Shown here piece by piece: positions 7,649 through 16,710 of a stretch of 64,000 bases of DNA (the first letter of the stretch is position 1; every line of letters begins with the position of its first letter). The position numbers and the translations under genes are program-made. Below the pieces are notes generated by a model. It was given only the letters and a program-made list of their open reading frames with translations. It searched no databases and had not been told where the DNA came from. Source of the DNA: Rhodococcus rhodochrous (GTDB lineage: Bacteria; Actinomycetota; Actinomycetes; Mycobacteriales; Mycobacteriaceae); NCBI RefSeq assembly GCF_014854695.1, contig NZ_CP027557.1, positions 620,001 through 684,000 of the forward strand, written 5' to 3'.

Positions 7649-9192
7649 GACTTCTCCTCACGCAGAACGTTCTTCAGTACCTTGCCGGACGGATTTCGGG
7701 GCAGCGCGTCGACGAACCGAACCGAGCGCGGCGCCTTGAAGTTGGCGAGTTTGTCTCTGGCATACGCGATCACGTCGTCCTCGGTGAGCGGATGTCCGTC
7801 CAGCGGGACGACGAACGCCCTGCCGACCTCACCCATGCGCTCGTCGGGAACGCCGATCACGGCGACCTCGTGGACCCCCGGCAGGCGCAACAGCGCCGCC
7901 TCGACCTCGGCGGGATAGACGTTGAAACCGCCGCTGATGTACATGTCCTTGAGGCGGTCGGTGATGTCGAGATAGCCGCGGTCGTCGAGGACGCCCACGT
8001 CGCCGGTGTGGAGCCAGCCGTCCTCGTCGATCGTCTGCGCGGTGGCCTCGGGATCGTCGAGATAGCCCAGCATCACGTTGGGGCCGCGCAGCAGGATCTC
8101 GCCCTTGTCGCCGATACGCACCTCGAAGTCGGCCGTGGCGCGGCCCGACGAGTTCGACACGGTCACGGGGTCGTCGTCGATGCGGCACATCGTGGCGACC
8201 ACGGCCTCGGTCTGTCCGTAGGCGGTGAGCACGGCGTCGAAGCTCAGTTCGTTCTGCATGCGTTCGACGAGCGAGACGGGAACCGGTGCGGCACCCGTGA
8301 CGGCCACGCGCAGATTCGACATGTCGTAGTCGCCGCGGCGCGGGTGGTCGAGGATGCTCTGATAGATCGTCGGTGCGCCGGGCAGCACGCTGATGTTCTC
8401 CTGCGCGACGATCGCCATGACCTTCTCGGTGTCGAAGACGGCCATCGGGACGACGGTGGAGCCGGCGAGCAGTGCGGCGACGAAGCCCGCCTTGTAGCCG
8501 AAGCTGTGGAAGAACGGGTTGATGATCAGATAATTGTCGTCGGGGGTCAGCGCGGCGCAGTCGGCCCAGGCCTGTGCGACTCCGATGAGCTGGCGGTGTG
8601 CGCTCAGCACGCCTTTGCTGCGACCGGTCGTGCCGGAAGTGAAGAGGATGTCGGAGACGTCGTCGGGCTGCACCGATCGCGCACGCTCGTCCGCCTGCGC
8701 GAGCAACGGCTCGGTGGCGAGACCGAGGAAGTCGTCCCATCCGATCACGTCGTCGCTCGGGTTGTCGTTGCCGCCCAGAGGGATCCGCACCACTGTCGGA
8801 ACGACGAGATCGGGCGCGGCTTCGCGCAGCGCGGCGTATCTGTCGGTGCCGAGGAAATCGCCGGCGACGACGAGCGCGGTGGCGTGGACCCGTTCGACGA
8901 TGTCGGCGGCCTCGGTGCCGGTGTAGCGGGTGTTGACGGGGACGAGGACCCCGCCCGCCCAGTGCACGCCCAGGGCGGCGATCTCCCAGTGGAACGTATT
9001 GGGTGACCAGACCGCGACGCGGTCGCCGTTCTTCAGGCCTCGTGCCACGAGCGCCGCAGCGAAGACCCGGACGCGTTCGTGCAGTTCGGTGAAAGTCAGC
9101 CGGGTGTCGCCGTCGACGAGGGCGAGCCGGTCCGCGTGGTCGCGAGCGGCACGGATGAGGGCGGCCGGCGTGGTTCCGGGTGTTGTGTTCAC
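7645..9192 (-). CDS. fadD3: HIP-CoA synthetase FadD3
   Basis: AMP-forming acyl-CoA synthetase of 515 aa. It contains the phosphate-binding signature ILFTSGTTGRSKG, the adenine motif TAYGQTEAVV, the hinge DITDRLKDMYISGGFNVYP and the C-terminal catalytic-lysine region NPSGKVLKNVLREE. FadD3 activates 3aα-H-4α(3'-propanoate)-7aβ-methylhexahydro-1,5-indanedione (HIP), the product left after rings A and B are removed, and so opens the KstR2 pathway. Placement at the head of the minus-strand operon, divergent from fadE30 across a KstR2 box, is exactly as in M. tuberculosis (Rv3561/Rv3560c). The start is a GTG at 9192; the operator begins 10 bp further out. Confidence 0.92.
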   Translation of the reverse strand: MNTTPGTTPAALIRAARDHADRLALVDGDTRLTFTELHERVRVFAAALVARGLKNGDRVAVWSPNTFHWEIAALGVHWAGGVLVPVNTRYTGTEAADIVERVHATALVVAGDFLGTDRYAALREAAPDLVVPTVVRIPLGGNDNPSDDVIGWDDFLGLATEPLLAQADERARSVQPDDVSDILFTSGTTGRSKGVLSAHRQLIGVAQAWADCAALTPDDNYLIINPFFHSFGYKAGFVAALLAGSTVVPMAVFDTEKVMAIVAQENISVLPGAPTIYQSILDHPRRGDYDMSNLRVAVTGAAPVPVSLVERMQNELSFDAVLTAYGQTEAVVATMCRIDDDPVTVSNSSGRATADFEVRIGDKGEILLRGPNVMLGYLDDPEATAQTIDEDGWLHTGDVGVLDDRGYLDITDRLKDMYISGGFNVYPAEVEAALLRLPGVHEVAVIGVPDERMGEVGRAFVVPLDGHPLTEDDVIAYARDKLANFKAPRSVRFVDALPRNPSGKVLKNVLREEKS

Positions 9193-9201
9193 GTAGCTCC
9201 C

Positions 9202-9221
9202 TACCTAGCAATTGCTTGGTA
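9202..9221. promoter_or_regulatory. KstR2 operator between fadD3 and fadE30
   Basis: TACCTAGCAATTGCTTGGTA is a near-perfect 20-bp palindrome (8-bp arms with one mismatch around AATT). It fits the CAAG/CTTG-type inverted repeat described for KstR2 and lies in the 44-bp divergent spacer of fadD3 and fadE30, controlling both operons. It shares GCTTGGTA with the boxes at 29089-29106 and 55235-55252 but differs from them in the left arm and flanks. Confidence 0.82.
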
Positions 9222-9236
9222 GGTTATCGTACAGAC

Positions 9237-10445
9237 GTGCACCAGAGCGAGAGCCAGGACAATGCGGAGTTCGCGGCCACCGTACGACAGTGGCTCGAAG
9301 ACAATCTGACCGGCGAATTCGCCGAGCTCAGAGGCAAGGGCGGACCCGGCAGCGAACACGAATTCTTCGAACAGCGACTCGCGTGGGATCGTCACCTGGC
9401 AGAGTCCGGATGGACCTGCATCGGATGGCCCACCGAGTACGGCGGACGCGGCGCGACGATGGATCAGCGCGTGATCTTCCACGAGGAGTACGCGAAGGCG
9501 AATGCCCCTGCGCGCGTCAACCACCTCGGTGAAGAACTGCTCGGCCCCACCCTCATCGCCTTCGGGACCGAGGAGCAGAAGAAGCGCTTCCTGCCCGGAA
9601 TCCGCAACGTCACCGAACTGTGGGCGCAGGGCTACTCCGAGCCCGGAGCGGGCTCCGACCTCGCCAACGTCTCCACCACTGCCCGTCTCGAAGGCGACAA
9701 GTGGGTGATCAACGGCCAGAAGGTCTGGACGTCGCTCGCACACGTCGCGCAGTGGGCCTTCGTCGTGGCCCGCACCGAACCGGGCTCGACGCGGCATCAC
9801 GGACTGAGCTTCCTGCTCGTCCCGCTCGACCAGCCCGGCGTGACGGTCCGGCCCATCCAGCAGCTCACCGGCACCTCCGAGTTCAACGAGGTCTTCTTCG
9901 ACGACGCCGTCACCGACGCCGACCTCGTCGTCGGTGCCCCGGGTGACGGGTGGAAGGTCGCGATGGGACTGCTGACCTTCGAACGTGGCGTCTCGACGCT
10001 CGGCCAGCAGATCGGCTTCGCCCGCGAACTCGACGGCATCGTCGAGATCGCCCGCGAAAACGGCGCGTTCGACGACCCGCACATCCGTGAGCGGATCGCC
10101 CGGGCCCGGATCGGGTTGCGCGTCATGCGCGCTCACGCCCTGCGCACCCTGGGCGACGCCGATCCCGGCCAGGCCTCGGTGGCCAAGCTGCTGTGGGCCA
10201 ACTGGCATCGCGACCTCGGTGAGCTGGCGATGGACGTGCAGGGCGCGTCCTCGCTCGTCGGACCCGACCACGACCATGCCGGGAATCCCTCCGACATCAC
10301 CGATCCCGAACATCTCGAACTCGCGCAGTGGCAGCGACTGTTCCTGTTCACCCGCGCCGACACCATCTACGGCGGATCCAACGAGGTCCAGCGCAATATC
10401 ATCGCCGAGCGCGTGCTCGGCCTTCCCCGGGAGGCACGTCCGTGA
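9237..10445 (+). CDS. fadE30: Acyl-CoA dehydrogenase FadE30
   Basis: This 402-aa flavoenzyme catalyses alpha,beta-dehydrogenation of the propionyl-CoA side chain of reduced HIP-CoA, an early step in C/D-ring breakdown. Landmarks are YSEPGAGSDLANV (substrate/FAD loop), NGQKVWTSLAHVAQWAF and the C-terminal GGSNEVQRNIIAERVLGLPRE. The start is the GTG at 9237: the coding profile begins there and a KstR2 box ends at 9221. No Shine-Dalgarno sequence lies in between, so the mRNA may be leaderless. It is first in the plus-strand operon fadE30-ipdF-kstR2-fadA6, and its stop overlaps the ipdF start by 4 nt. Confidence 0.91.
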   Translation: MHQSESQDNAEFAATVRQWLEDNLTGEFAELRGKGGPGSEHEFFEQRLAWDRHLAESGWTCIGWPTEYGGRGATMDQRVIFHEEYAKANAPARVNHLGEELLGPTLIAFGTEEQKKRFLPGIRNVTELWAQGYSEPGAGSDLANVSTTARLEGDKWVINGQKVWTSLAHVAQWAFVVARTEPGSTRHHGLSFLLVPLDQPGVTVRPIQQLTGTSEFNEVFFDDAVTDADLVVGAPGDGWKVAMGLLTFERGVSTLGQQIGFARELDGIVEIARENGAFDDPHIRERIARARIGLRVMRAHALRTLGDADPGQASVAKLLWANWHRDLGELAMDVQGASSLVGPDHDHAGNPSDITDPEHLELAQWQRLFLFTRADTIYGGSNEVQRNIIAERVLGLPREARP

Positions 10446-11257
10446 CCGCTACACCCCAGACCACCTCGCCCCTCGCGACCCCGCCCGTCGAGACCCCTGG
10501 CCACGGCCTCCTCGCAGGCAAGAAGGTCGTCGTCACCGCCGCCGCGGGCACCGGGATCGGGTTCTCGTCCGCACGACGAGCACTGCTCGAGGGCGCCGAC
10601 GTGCTGATCTCGGACTTCCACGAGCGTCGTCTCGGAGAAGCCGCGGACAAGCTCGCCGCCGAGTTCCCGGAGCAGCAGGTCGCGTCGATCGTGTGCGACG
10701 TCTCGTCCACCGAGCAGGTCGACGCGCTCATCACCGGGGCGGCCGAACAGCTCGGCCGCATCGACGTCCTCATCAACAATGCGGGCCTCGGCGGTGAGAC
10801 GCCCGTCGTGGACATGACCGACGACCAGTGGGATCGCGTCCTCGACATCACCCTCACCAGCACATTTCGCGCAACCCGCGCTGCGCTGCGGTACTTCCGA
10901 TCGGTCGACCACGGCGGTGTCCTCGTCAACAACGCCTCGGTCCTCGGCTGGCGCGCGCAGCACTCGCAGGCGCACTACGCCGCCGCGAAGGCCGGCGTCA
11001 TGGCCCTGACCCGCTGCTCGGCGATCGAGGCCGCCGAGTACGGCGTGCGGATCAACGCGGTAGCCCCGTCCATCGCGCGTCACGCCTTCCTCGCGAAGGT
11101 CACCAGTGAGGAACTGCTCGATCGGCTCGCCTCCGACGAAGCGTTCGGGCGCGCAGCCGAGGTGTGGGAGGTCGCGGCGACGATCGCGATGCTCGCCAGC
11201 GACTACACCACCTATCTGACCGGCGAGGTCGTATCGGTCTCCTCCCAGCGCGCATGA
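10442..11257 (+). CDS. ipdF: Short-chain dehydrogenase IpdF
   Basis: An SDR of 271 aa. The NAD(P)-binding loop is AAGTGIGFSSARRALLEGAD near residues 33-52, the NNAG motif is NNAGLGG, and the catalytic Tyr/Lys pair is in AHYAAAKAG. IpdF oxidises the 5-hydroxyl of the HIP-CoA-derived intermediate. The gene starts at a GTG overlapping the fadE30 stop (GTGA) and is followed after 34 bp by kstR2. The order fadE30-ipdF-kstR2-fadA6 matches Rv3560c-Rv3559c-Rv3557c-Rv3556c with the mycobacterial PPE gene absent. The roughly 20-residue Thr/Pro-rich N-terminal extension before the Rossmann fold is common in rhodococcal homologues. Confidence 0.89.
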   Translation: MTATPQTTSPLATPPVETPGHGLLAGKKVVVTAAAGTGIGFSSARRALLEGADVLISDFHERRLGEAADKLAAEFPEQQVASIVCDVSSTEQVDALITGAAEQLGRIDVLINNAGLGGETPVVDMTDDQWDRVLDITLTSTFRATRAALRYFRSVDHGGVLVNNASVLGWRAQHSQAHYAAAKAGVMALTRCSAIEAAEYGVRINAVAPSIARHAFLAKVTSEELLDRLASDEAFGRAAEVWEVAATIAMLASDYTTYLTGEVVSVSSQRA

Positions 11258-11291
11258 TCTCGCCCTCCTGTCGGCTTGAAAGGATGTCCGT

Positions 11292-11915
11292 ATGACTCCT
11301 GCTCGTGACGACAACAGCGGCAAGTCCGGGCGCCGCGCGGAACTGCTCGACATCGCTGCCGAGCTGTTCGCCTCGCGAGGCGTCCGGGCGACGACCGTAC
11401 GCGATATCGCCGATGCCGCCGGCATCCTTTCCGGCAGCCTCTACCACCATTTCGATTCGAAGGAGTCGATGGTCGACGAGATCCTGCGCGCGTTCCTCGG
11501 CGACCTGTTCGACAGCTACCGCAAGATCGTCGCGTCCGACCTGCCGTCGCGTGACACGCTCGCAGCGCTGGTGACGACCTCCTACGAGGCGATCGACCGG
11601 TCGCACGCCGCCGTCGCCATCTACCAGGGTGAGGCCAAGCATCTCGAAGGCGACCGCTTCGCCTACATCGGTGAACTCAACATCGAGTTCCGCGACCTGT
11701 GGGTGGGCGTGATCGAACGCGGCGTCGCCGACGGTTCCTTCCGTCCGGATCTCGACGTCGAACTCGTCTTCCGATTCCTGCGCGACACGGTCTGGGTCGC
11801 GGTCCGCTGGTACCGCCCGGGGGGTGCGCTCAGCATCGACCAGGTTGCCCAGCAATACCTTTCCATCGTTCTCGACGGACTGTCGAATCAGAACTTCCCT
11901 AAGGAGCAGCAATGA
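11292..11915 (+). CDS. kstR2: TetR-family repressor KstR2
   Basis: A 207-aa TetR repressor of the C/D-ring steroid genes, derepressed by HIP-CoA. The helix-turn-helix spans about residues 20-60 (LFASRGVRATTVRDIADAAG, then SGSLYHHFDSKE), very close to mycobacterial KstR2. The C-terminal domain is of normal length. A good ribosome site (GAAAGGA) precedes the ATG. The gene is inside the operon it represses (fadE30-ipdF-kstR2-fadA6) and overlaps fadA6 by 4 nt, giving negative autoregulation through the box at 9202-9221. Two further KstR2-type boxes occur at 29.1 and 55.2 kb. Confidence 0.92.
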   Translation: MTPARDDNSGKSGRRAELLDIAAELFASRGVRATTVRDIADAAGILSGSLYHHFDSKESMVDEILRAFLGDLFDSYRKIVASDLPSRDTLAALVTTSYEAIDRSHAAVAIYQGEAKHLEGDRFAYIGELNIEFRDLWVGVIERGVADGSFRPDLDVELVFRFLRDTVWVAVRWYRPGGALSIDQVAQQYLSIVLDGLSNQNFPKEQQ

Positions 11916-13060
11916 CCGAGGCCTACATCGTCGACGCGGTGCGCACCCCCATCGGCAAGAAGAAGGGCGGGCTGGCGGACGTGCACCCGGCCGACCTGGG
12001 CGCGCACGTCATCAAGGCGGTCGTCGAGCGCACGGGCATCGACCCGGCCGACGTCGACGACGTGGTCTTCGGCTGCGTCGACGCCATCGGTGGGCAGGCC
12101 GGCAACATCGCTCGCACGTCGTGGCTGGCCGCCGGCTACCCGCAGCACGTGCCCGGCGTGACCGTCGACCGTCAGTGCGGGTCGAGCCAGCAGGCGCTGC
12201 ACTTCGGCGCGCAGGCGATCCTGAGCAACACCGCCGATCTCATCATCGCCGGCGGTGTCCAGAACATGTCGCAGATCCCGATCTCCGCGGCCATGATCGT
12301 CGGACAGCAGTACGGCTTCGACACCCCCTTCGGCGGGTCGACCGGCTGGACCGAGCGCTACGGCAGCGACGAGGTCTCGCAGTTCAAGGGCGCCGAGATG
12401 ATCGCCGAGAAGTGGGACCTCAGCCGCGAGGAACTCGAGAAGTGGGCGCTGCAGAGCCACGAGCGCGCCAAGGCTGCCATCGCCGAGGGACGCTTCGAGA
12501 ACGAGATCGTGCCGCTCGGTGATGCGGCCGTCGACGAGGGCCCGCGCGAGACCAGCCTCGAGAAGATGGCGTCGCTGCAGCCGCTCGTCGAGGGTGGTCG
12601 TCTCACCGCCGCCGTCGCCAGCCAGATCTCCGACGGTGCGTCCGCGGTGCTGCTCGCCTCCGACGAGGCCGTGAAGAAGTACGGATTGAAGCCCCGCGCG
12701 CGCATCCACCACCTCAGCGCCCGCGGCGACGACCCGATCTTCATGCTCACCGCTCCCATCCCGGCGACGCAGTACGCCCTCGAGAAGACCGGTCTGACGA
12801 TCGACGACATCGACCTCATCGAGATCAACGAGGCCTTCGCGCCGGTCGTCCTGGCGTGGATCAAGGAGATCGGCGCCGACCCGTCGAAGGTCAACGTCAA
12901 CGGGGGCGCGATCGCCCTCGGTCACCCGCTCGGCGCGACCGGCACCAAGCTCATGTCGACGCTGCTCAACGAACTCGAGCGCACCGGTGGCCGCTACGGC
13001 CTGCTCACCATCTGCGAGGGTGGCGGCACCGCCAACGTGACCATCATCGAACGCATCTGA
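11912..13060 (+). CDS. fadA6: Acetyl-CoA acetyltransferase (thiolase) FadA6
   Basis: A degradative thiolase of 382 aa. Cys89 in DRQCGSSQQ is the acyl-acceptor nucleophile, His338 in GHPLGATG and Cys368 in ICEGGG complete the site, and NEAFAP is conserved. It closely resembles Rv3556c, assigned to thiolysis of the acyclic CoA intermediates produced from the last steroid ring. It is the final gene of the fadE30 operon and starts on an ATGA overlap with kstR2. A long hairpin follows about 10 bp after the stop and probably ends the transcript. Confidence 0.92.
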   Translation: MTEAYIVDAVRTPIGKKKGGLADVHPADLGAHVIKAVVERTGIDPADVDDVVFGCVDAIGGQAGNIARTSWLAAGYPQHVPGVTVDRQCGSSQQALHFGAQAILSNTADLIIAGGVQNMSQIPISAAMIVGQQYGFDTPFGGSTGWTERYGSDEVSQFKGAEMIAEKWDLSREELEKWALQSHERAKAAIAEGRFENEIVPLGDAAVDEGPRETSLEKMASLQPLVEGGRLTAAVASQISDGASAVLLASDEAVKKYGLKPRARIHHLSARGDDPIFMLTAPIPATQYALEKTGLTIDDIDLIEINEAFAPVVLAWIKEIGADPSKVNVNGGAIALGHPLGATGTKLMSTLLNELERTGGRYGLLTICEGGGTANVTIIERI

Positions 13061-13071
13061 CCTGCTCCTTC

Positions 13072-13141
13072 ACATTCGCGCGCCCGTTCGTCATCCGCTG
13101 CAGCAATTGCCGTAGCGGATCGACAGCGGGCGCGCGAATGT
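13072..13141. terminator. Long inverted repeat downstream of fadA6
   Basis: A 15-bp perfect stem (13072-13086 with 13127-13141) encloses a second 7-bp pairing (ATCCGCT with AGCGGAT). There is no T-run, as is usual for intrinsic terminators in high-GC actinobacteria. It sits just after the fadE30-fadA6 operon and before a separately read small gene. Confidence 0.6.
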
Positions 13142-13177
13142 TCGGTTCGGCACTCGAGTGGCGTCTACCCTCGAAGC

Positions 13178-13447
13178 ATGTGCCGGAACATCACGGAGCT
13201 GCGCGGGCTCGAGCCGGCTGCGACCGCCGAGGAGATCGAAGCGGCCGCGCGGCAGTACGTCCGTAAGGTCAGCGGGATCCACAAACTCTCCGATGCCACG
13301 CGCGAGCCTTTCGAGCAGGCCGTCGCCGAGGTCACCGCAACGACCACGCGCCTACTCGAAGCCCTTCCCGATCGTCGGCACCCACCGCCGACGGTTCCGC
13401 CGCTGCGCCGGCCCGAAGTGCGCGCGAGGATCGCAGCGCAGAGCTGA
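13178..13447 (+). CDS. DUF2277 family small protein
   Basis: An 89-aa soluble protein beginning MCRNIT. The family features are the N-terminal CRNI motif followed by a helical segment (AATAEEIEAAARQYVRKVSG) and a Pro-rich tail with paired arginines. The domain is widespread in actinobacteria but has no assigned biochemical function; the conserved N-terminal Cys is the only obviously reactive residue. It lies about 35 bp after the fadA6 hairpin, is convergent with the next gene and is not evidently part of the KstR2 regulon. Confidence 0.82.
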   Translation: MCRNITELRGLEPAATAEEIEAAARQYVRKVSGIHKLSDATREPFEQAVAEVTATTTRLLEALPDRRHPPPTVPPLRRPEVRARIAAQS

Positions 13448-13458
13448 CGCGGCCGGGA

Positions 13459-13971
13459 TCAGATAGCTGCGAGCCCGAGCGGCCGCCCGCTCGCATCCGC
13501 GCGCTGCCCACCCGCAGCGAGATACGCCTCTTCGACGATCGCCGAGCAGACGGCGAACTCGTCCTCGTCGCGCGGACCGTAGAGCATGACGACGATCGGT
13601 GGGAGGACACCACGGCCGACCAGGCTGTGGTACTCGACCCAGCCCGCGTCGATCAGTTTCTCGGCGAGACGCGTCGGGAGGTTGACATGAAGGCTGCCGT
13701 CGGAGTGCGGATGGATGTGTCCCCACTCGCCGCCCAGAATGTCGGGAATCGACGGCGGTTCCGGTGGCGTGTGAAGGAAGAACGCAACAGTGCCGGGCAC
13801 GGACACCCCACTGGCGCCGCGCGTGACGCCCGGCAGTGCCAGCGCATGGTCGCGCAACCTGTTCTGCCATTCGACCGGAGCGTTCTGGTCGAGTTGCATG
13901 TGAGGATTGGTGGGAGTCGTCGTCGGCCGGTCACCGCGACGAATCGGTATGTCGAGTTCTGCGTGAGTCAT
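13459..13971 (-). CDS. DUF5519 (luciferase-domain) family protein
   Basis: A 170-aa soluble protein. The central region (HIHPHSDGSLHVNLP, then AEKLIDAGWVEYHSLV) is that of the DUF5519/luciferase-like family, in which a compact beta/alpha domain carries a conserved His-rich strand. No catalytic assignment is possible. The ATG at 13971 faces cstA across about 207 bp. Its neighbours on either side are unrelated, so it is best treated as a standalone gene; it shows no membrane or export signal. Confidence 0.75.
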   Translation of the reverse strand: MTHAELDIPIRRGDRPTTTPTNPHMQLDQNAPVEWQNRLRDHALALPGVTRGASGVSVPGTVAFFLHTPPEPPSIPDILGGEWGHIHPHSDGSLHVNLPTRLAEKLIDAGWVEYHSLVGRGVLPPIVVMLYGPRDEDEFAVCSAIVEEAYLAAGGQRADASGRPLGLAAI

Positions 13972-14178
13972 TCGTGCTCCTGTCGGTGGCGCTTTTCACT
14001 CCAGTGTGGTCGATCCGATCGGGCGACAGGCGTCCGGGACCGTTCCGCACCAGGCGCCCGAACTGCCGTCGGAGAGAGGGTCCGGTCCGGTAGCGTCACG
14101 CACGTCAGCAGCGTGCACGTTGTCGAGGTCCGTCGCCGACACTCCGCGGATTCGCGACGGTCCTGGTGAGGAGCAGCC
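13972..14178. promoter_or_regulatory. Divergent promoter region between the DUF5519 gene and cstA
   Basis: This 207-bp non-coding stretch separates two divergent starts and must hold both promoters. No strong palindrome or recognisable operator was seen. A likely ribosome site (GTGAGGAG) for cstA lies at about 14166-14173. Confidence 0.45.
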
Positions 14179-16515
14179 ATGCCCCCGGAACCGGTGTCGG
14201 ACATCGCGTCGCAGTCCCTCCCGGAGGAACGTCCGGACGTCGAATATCTTCGGACCGATCCCGATCTGCCACCCGTCGGTGTCGTCGACCGCACTCCCAT
14301 CTCGCCGACCGCACGCATCGTCTTCCTCGTCCTCGCAGTTCTGGGCGCGTTCGCGTGGTCGATGATCGCGTTGGTGCGCGGCGAGGAGATCAACGCCGTC
14401 TGGTTCGTCATCGCCGCCGTCTGCACCTATCTCGTCGCCTATCGCTTCTACGCGAAGTTCATCGAACGCAAGATCGTGCAGCCGCGCGACGACCGTGCGA
14501 CACCTGCGGAGGAACTCGAGAACGGCAAGGACTACATGCCGACGGACCGTCGGGTGTTGTTCGGCCACCACTTCGCCGCCATCGCCGGCGCGGGCCCACT
14601 CGTCGGCCCGGTGCTCGCCGCGCAGATGGGTTATCTGCCCGGCACGATCTGGATCATCGTCGGTGTCGTCTTCGCCGGTGCGGTCCAGGACTTCCTCGTC
14701 CTGTGGATCTCGTCGCGCCGCCGCGGGCGCAGCCTCGGCCAGATGGCCCGCGAGGAACTCGGACCGATCGGTGGCGTCGCGGCGCTCATCGCGGTCTTCG
14801 TCATCATGATCATCCTGATCGCGGTGCTGGCATTGGTGGTCGTGAACGCGCTCGCCGACAGTCCGTGGGGCCTGTTCTCCATCGCCATGACGATCCCCAT
14901 CGCGCTGTTCATGGGCGTCTATCTGCGCTACCTGCGACCCGGCAAGGTCGCGGAGGTGTCACTGATCGGCGTCGTCCTGCTGCTCGTCGCGATCATCGCG
15001 GGTGGCTGGGTCGCCGAGACCGACTGGGGCGCCGATTGGTTCACCCTCTCCCCGGTGACGATCTCGTGGCTGATGATCGCCTACGGATTCGCCGCGTCGG
15101 TACTGCCGGTGTGGTTGCTGCTCGCCCCGCGCGACTATCTGTCGACCTTCATGAAGGTCGGCACCATCGTGCTGCTGGCCATCGGCATCCTCGTCGCGCG
15201 TCCGGCCCTGGAGATGCCCGACGTCACGTCGTTCGCCATCGACGGTGACGGCCCGGCCTTCGCGGGGTCGCTGTTCCCGTTCCTGTTCATCACCATCGCA
15301 TGTGGCGCACTGTCGGGATTCCACGCGCTCATCTCCTCGGGCACCACCCCGAAACTGCTGGAGAAGGAGAAGCAGACGCGGCTGATCGGCTACGGCGGCA
15401 TGCTCACCGAGTCGTTCGTCGCGATCATGGCCCTGGTCACCGCGTGCATCATCGACCAGCACCTGTACTTCACGCTCAACGCACCGGCCGCCCTCACCGG
15501 CGGCACCCCGGAGACCGCCGCCGCCTACGTCAACGGACTCGGCCTGGGATCGCCGGACATCACTCCCGAGCAGATCTCCGCCGCCGCGGAGGGCGTGGGG
15601 GAGGAGTCGATCATCTCCCGTACCGGTGGTGCCCCGACGCTCGCGTTCGGCATGTCGCAGGTGCTCAGCGATCTGTTCGGCGGCGACAGCCTCAAATCGT
15701 TCTGGTACCACTTCGCGATCATGTTCGAGGCGTTGTTCATCCTCACGACCGTCGACGCGGGAACGCGTGTCGCGCGGTTCATGCTCTCGGATTCGCTCGG
15801 CAACTTCGGTGGCCCGGCCCGTCGCTTCAAGGATCCGTCCTGGCGTCCCGGTGCGTGGCTGTGCTCCGCAGTGGTCGTCGGCCTGTGGGGTGCGATCCTG
15901 CTGATGGGCGTCACCGACCCGCTCGGTGGCATCAACACTCTGTTCCCGCTGTTCGGCATCGCCAACCAGTTGCTCGCCGCGATCGCCCTGACGGTCGTGC
16001 TCACCATCGTCGTGAAGAAGGGACTGGTGAAGTGGGCCTGGATCCCCGGTGTGCCGTTGGTGTGGGACCTGATCGTGACCATGACGGCGTCGTGGCAGAA
16101 GATCTTCTCCGGCGACCGCGCGGTGGGGTACTGGGCCCAGCACCGCGCTTTCGTCGACGCGAAGAACTCCGGCGCAACCACATTCGGTTCGGCGAGGACG
16201 GTCGACGAGATCGACGCCGTCATCCGCAACACGTTCATTCAGGGCACCCTGTCGATCGTGTTCGCGAGCCTCGTGCTGATCGTCGTCGCGGCCGGGGTGG
16301 TGGTGTGCATCAGATCGATCCGCGCCGGAGGTATGCCCACCACCGAGACACCTGACGTCCCGTCGAAGATCTTCGCGCCCGCCGGTTTCGTGCCCACACC
16401 GGCCGAACGGGAACTGCAGAAGGAGTGGGACGAGTTGATCGCCTCGGGCAAGGTCCGGGCCCCGGGAGCCGCGCACACCCATGCCTCGCATCACAAGGAC
16501 GGAGACGGGTCGTGA
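14179..16515 (+). CDS. cstA: Carbon starvation protein A (pyruvate/peptide transporter)
   Basis: A 778-aa inner-membrane protein with about 16-18 hydrophobic segments. CstA family signatures include NGKDYMPTDRRVLFGHHFAAIAGAGPLVGPVLAA near residue 115, AGAVQDFLVLW, CGALSGFHALISSGTTPK and TTVDAGTRVARFML. In other bacteria CstA imports pyruvate and has been linked to peptide use during carbon starvation. A hydrophilic tail of about 60 residues ending in a His-rich segment extends the C-terminus. The stop overlaps the ybdD-like start by 4 nt, the usual CstA-YbdD pairing. Confidence 0.92.
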   Translation: MPPEPVSDIASQSLPEERPDVEYLRTDPDLPPVGVVDRTPISPTARIVFLVLAVLGAFAWSMIALVRGEEINAVWFVIAAVCTYLVAYRFYAKFIERKIVQPRDDRATPAEELENGKDYMPTDRRVLFGHHFAAIAGAGPLVGPVLAAQMGYLPGTIWIIVGVVFAGAVQDFLVLWISSRRRGRSLGQMAREELGPIGGVAALIAVFVIMIILIAVLALVVVNALADSPWGLFSIAMTIPIALFMGVYLRYLRPGKVAEVSLIGVVLLLVAIIAGGWVAETDWGADWFTLSPVTISWLMIAYGFAASVLPVWLLLAPRDYLSTFMKVGTIVLLAIGILVARPALEMPDVTSFAIDGDGPAFAGSLFPFLFITIACGALSGFHALISSGTTPKLLEKEKQTRLIGYGGMLTESFVAIMALVTACIIDQHLYFTLNAPAALTGGTPETAAAYVNGLGLGSPDITPEQISAAAEGVGEESIISRTGGAPTLAFGMSQVLSDLFGGDSLKSFWYHFAIMFEALFILTTVDAGTRVARFMLSDSLGNFGGPARRFKDPSWRPGAWLCSAVVVGLWGAILLMGVTDPLGGINTLFPLFGIANQLLAAIALTVVLTIVVKKGLVKWAWIPGVPLVWDLIVTMTASWQKIFSGDRAVGYWAQHRAFVDAKNSGATTFGSARTVDEIDAVIRNTFIQGTLSIVFASLVLIVVAAGVVVCIRSIRAGGMPTTETPDVPSKIFAPAGFVPTPAERELQKEWDELIASGKVRAPGAAHTHASHHKDGDGS

Positions 16516-16694
16516 TCGCCGTACTGCGTCGTGCGTGGTGGTGGATCGGTGCCGTCATGGGCGACCACGACTACGCGCGGTACGTCGATCTGCACCGCCG
16601 CCAGCATCCGGATCGACCACCGCTGAGCGAACGCGACTACTGGCGTGAGCGGCACGCCGCAGCGGATGCGAACCCGGGAAGCCGATGCTGTTGA
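16512..16694 (+). CDS. YbdD/YjiX family small protein, CstA partner
   Basis: A 60-aa protein beginning at a GTG overlapping the cstA stop (GTGA). It carries the family pattern: a short hydrophobic N-terminus, the MGDHDYARYVDLHRRQHPD core and the SERDYWRERH motif. In enterobacteria YbdD is required for, or assists, CstA-type pyruvate uptake. Position, overlap and length all support that role. It is too small for most gene callers to start correctly; longer in-frame readings run inside cstA. Confidence 0.87.
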   Translation: MIAVLRRAWWWIGAVMGDHDYARYVDLHRRQHPDRPPLSERDYWRERHAAADANPGSRCC

Positions 16695-16710
16695 GCGGGG
16701 GAGGGCGGGC

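Noticed and set aside
14959-16494. 511-codon open frame antisense to cstA
   Set aside because: Composition is low-complexity (His, Gln, Arg, Asp) and it mirrors the cstA codon pattern; no start signals or family motifs.
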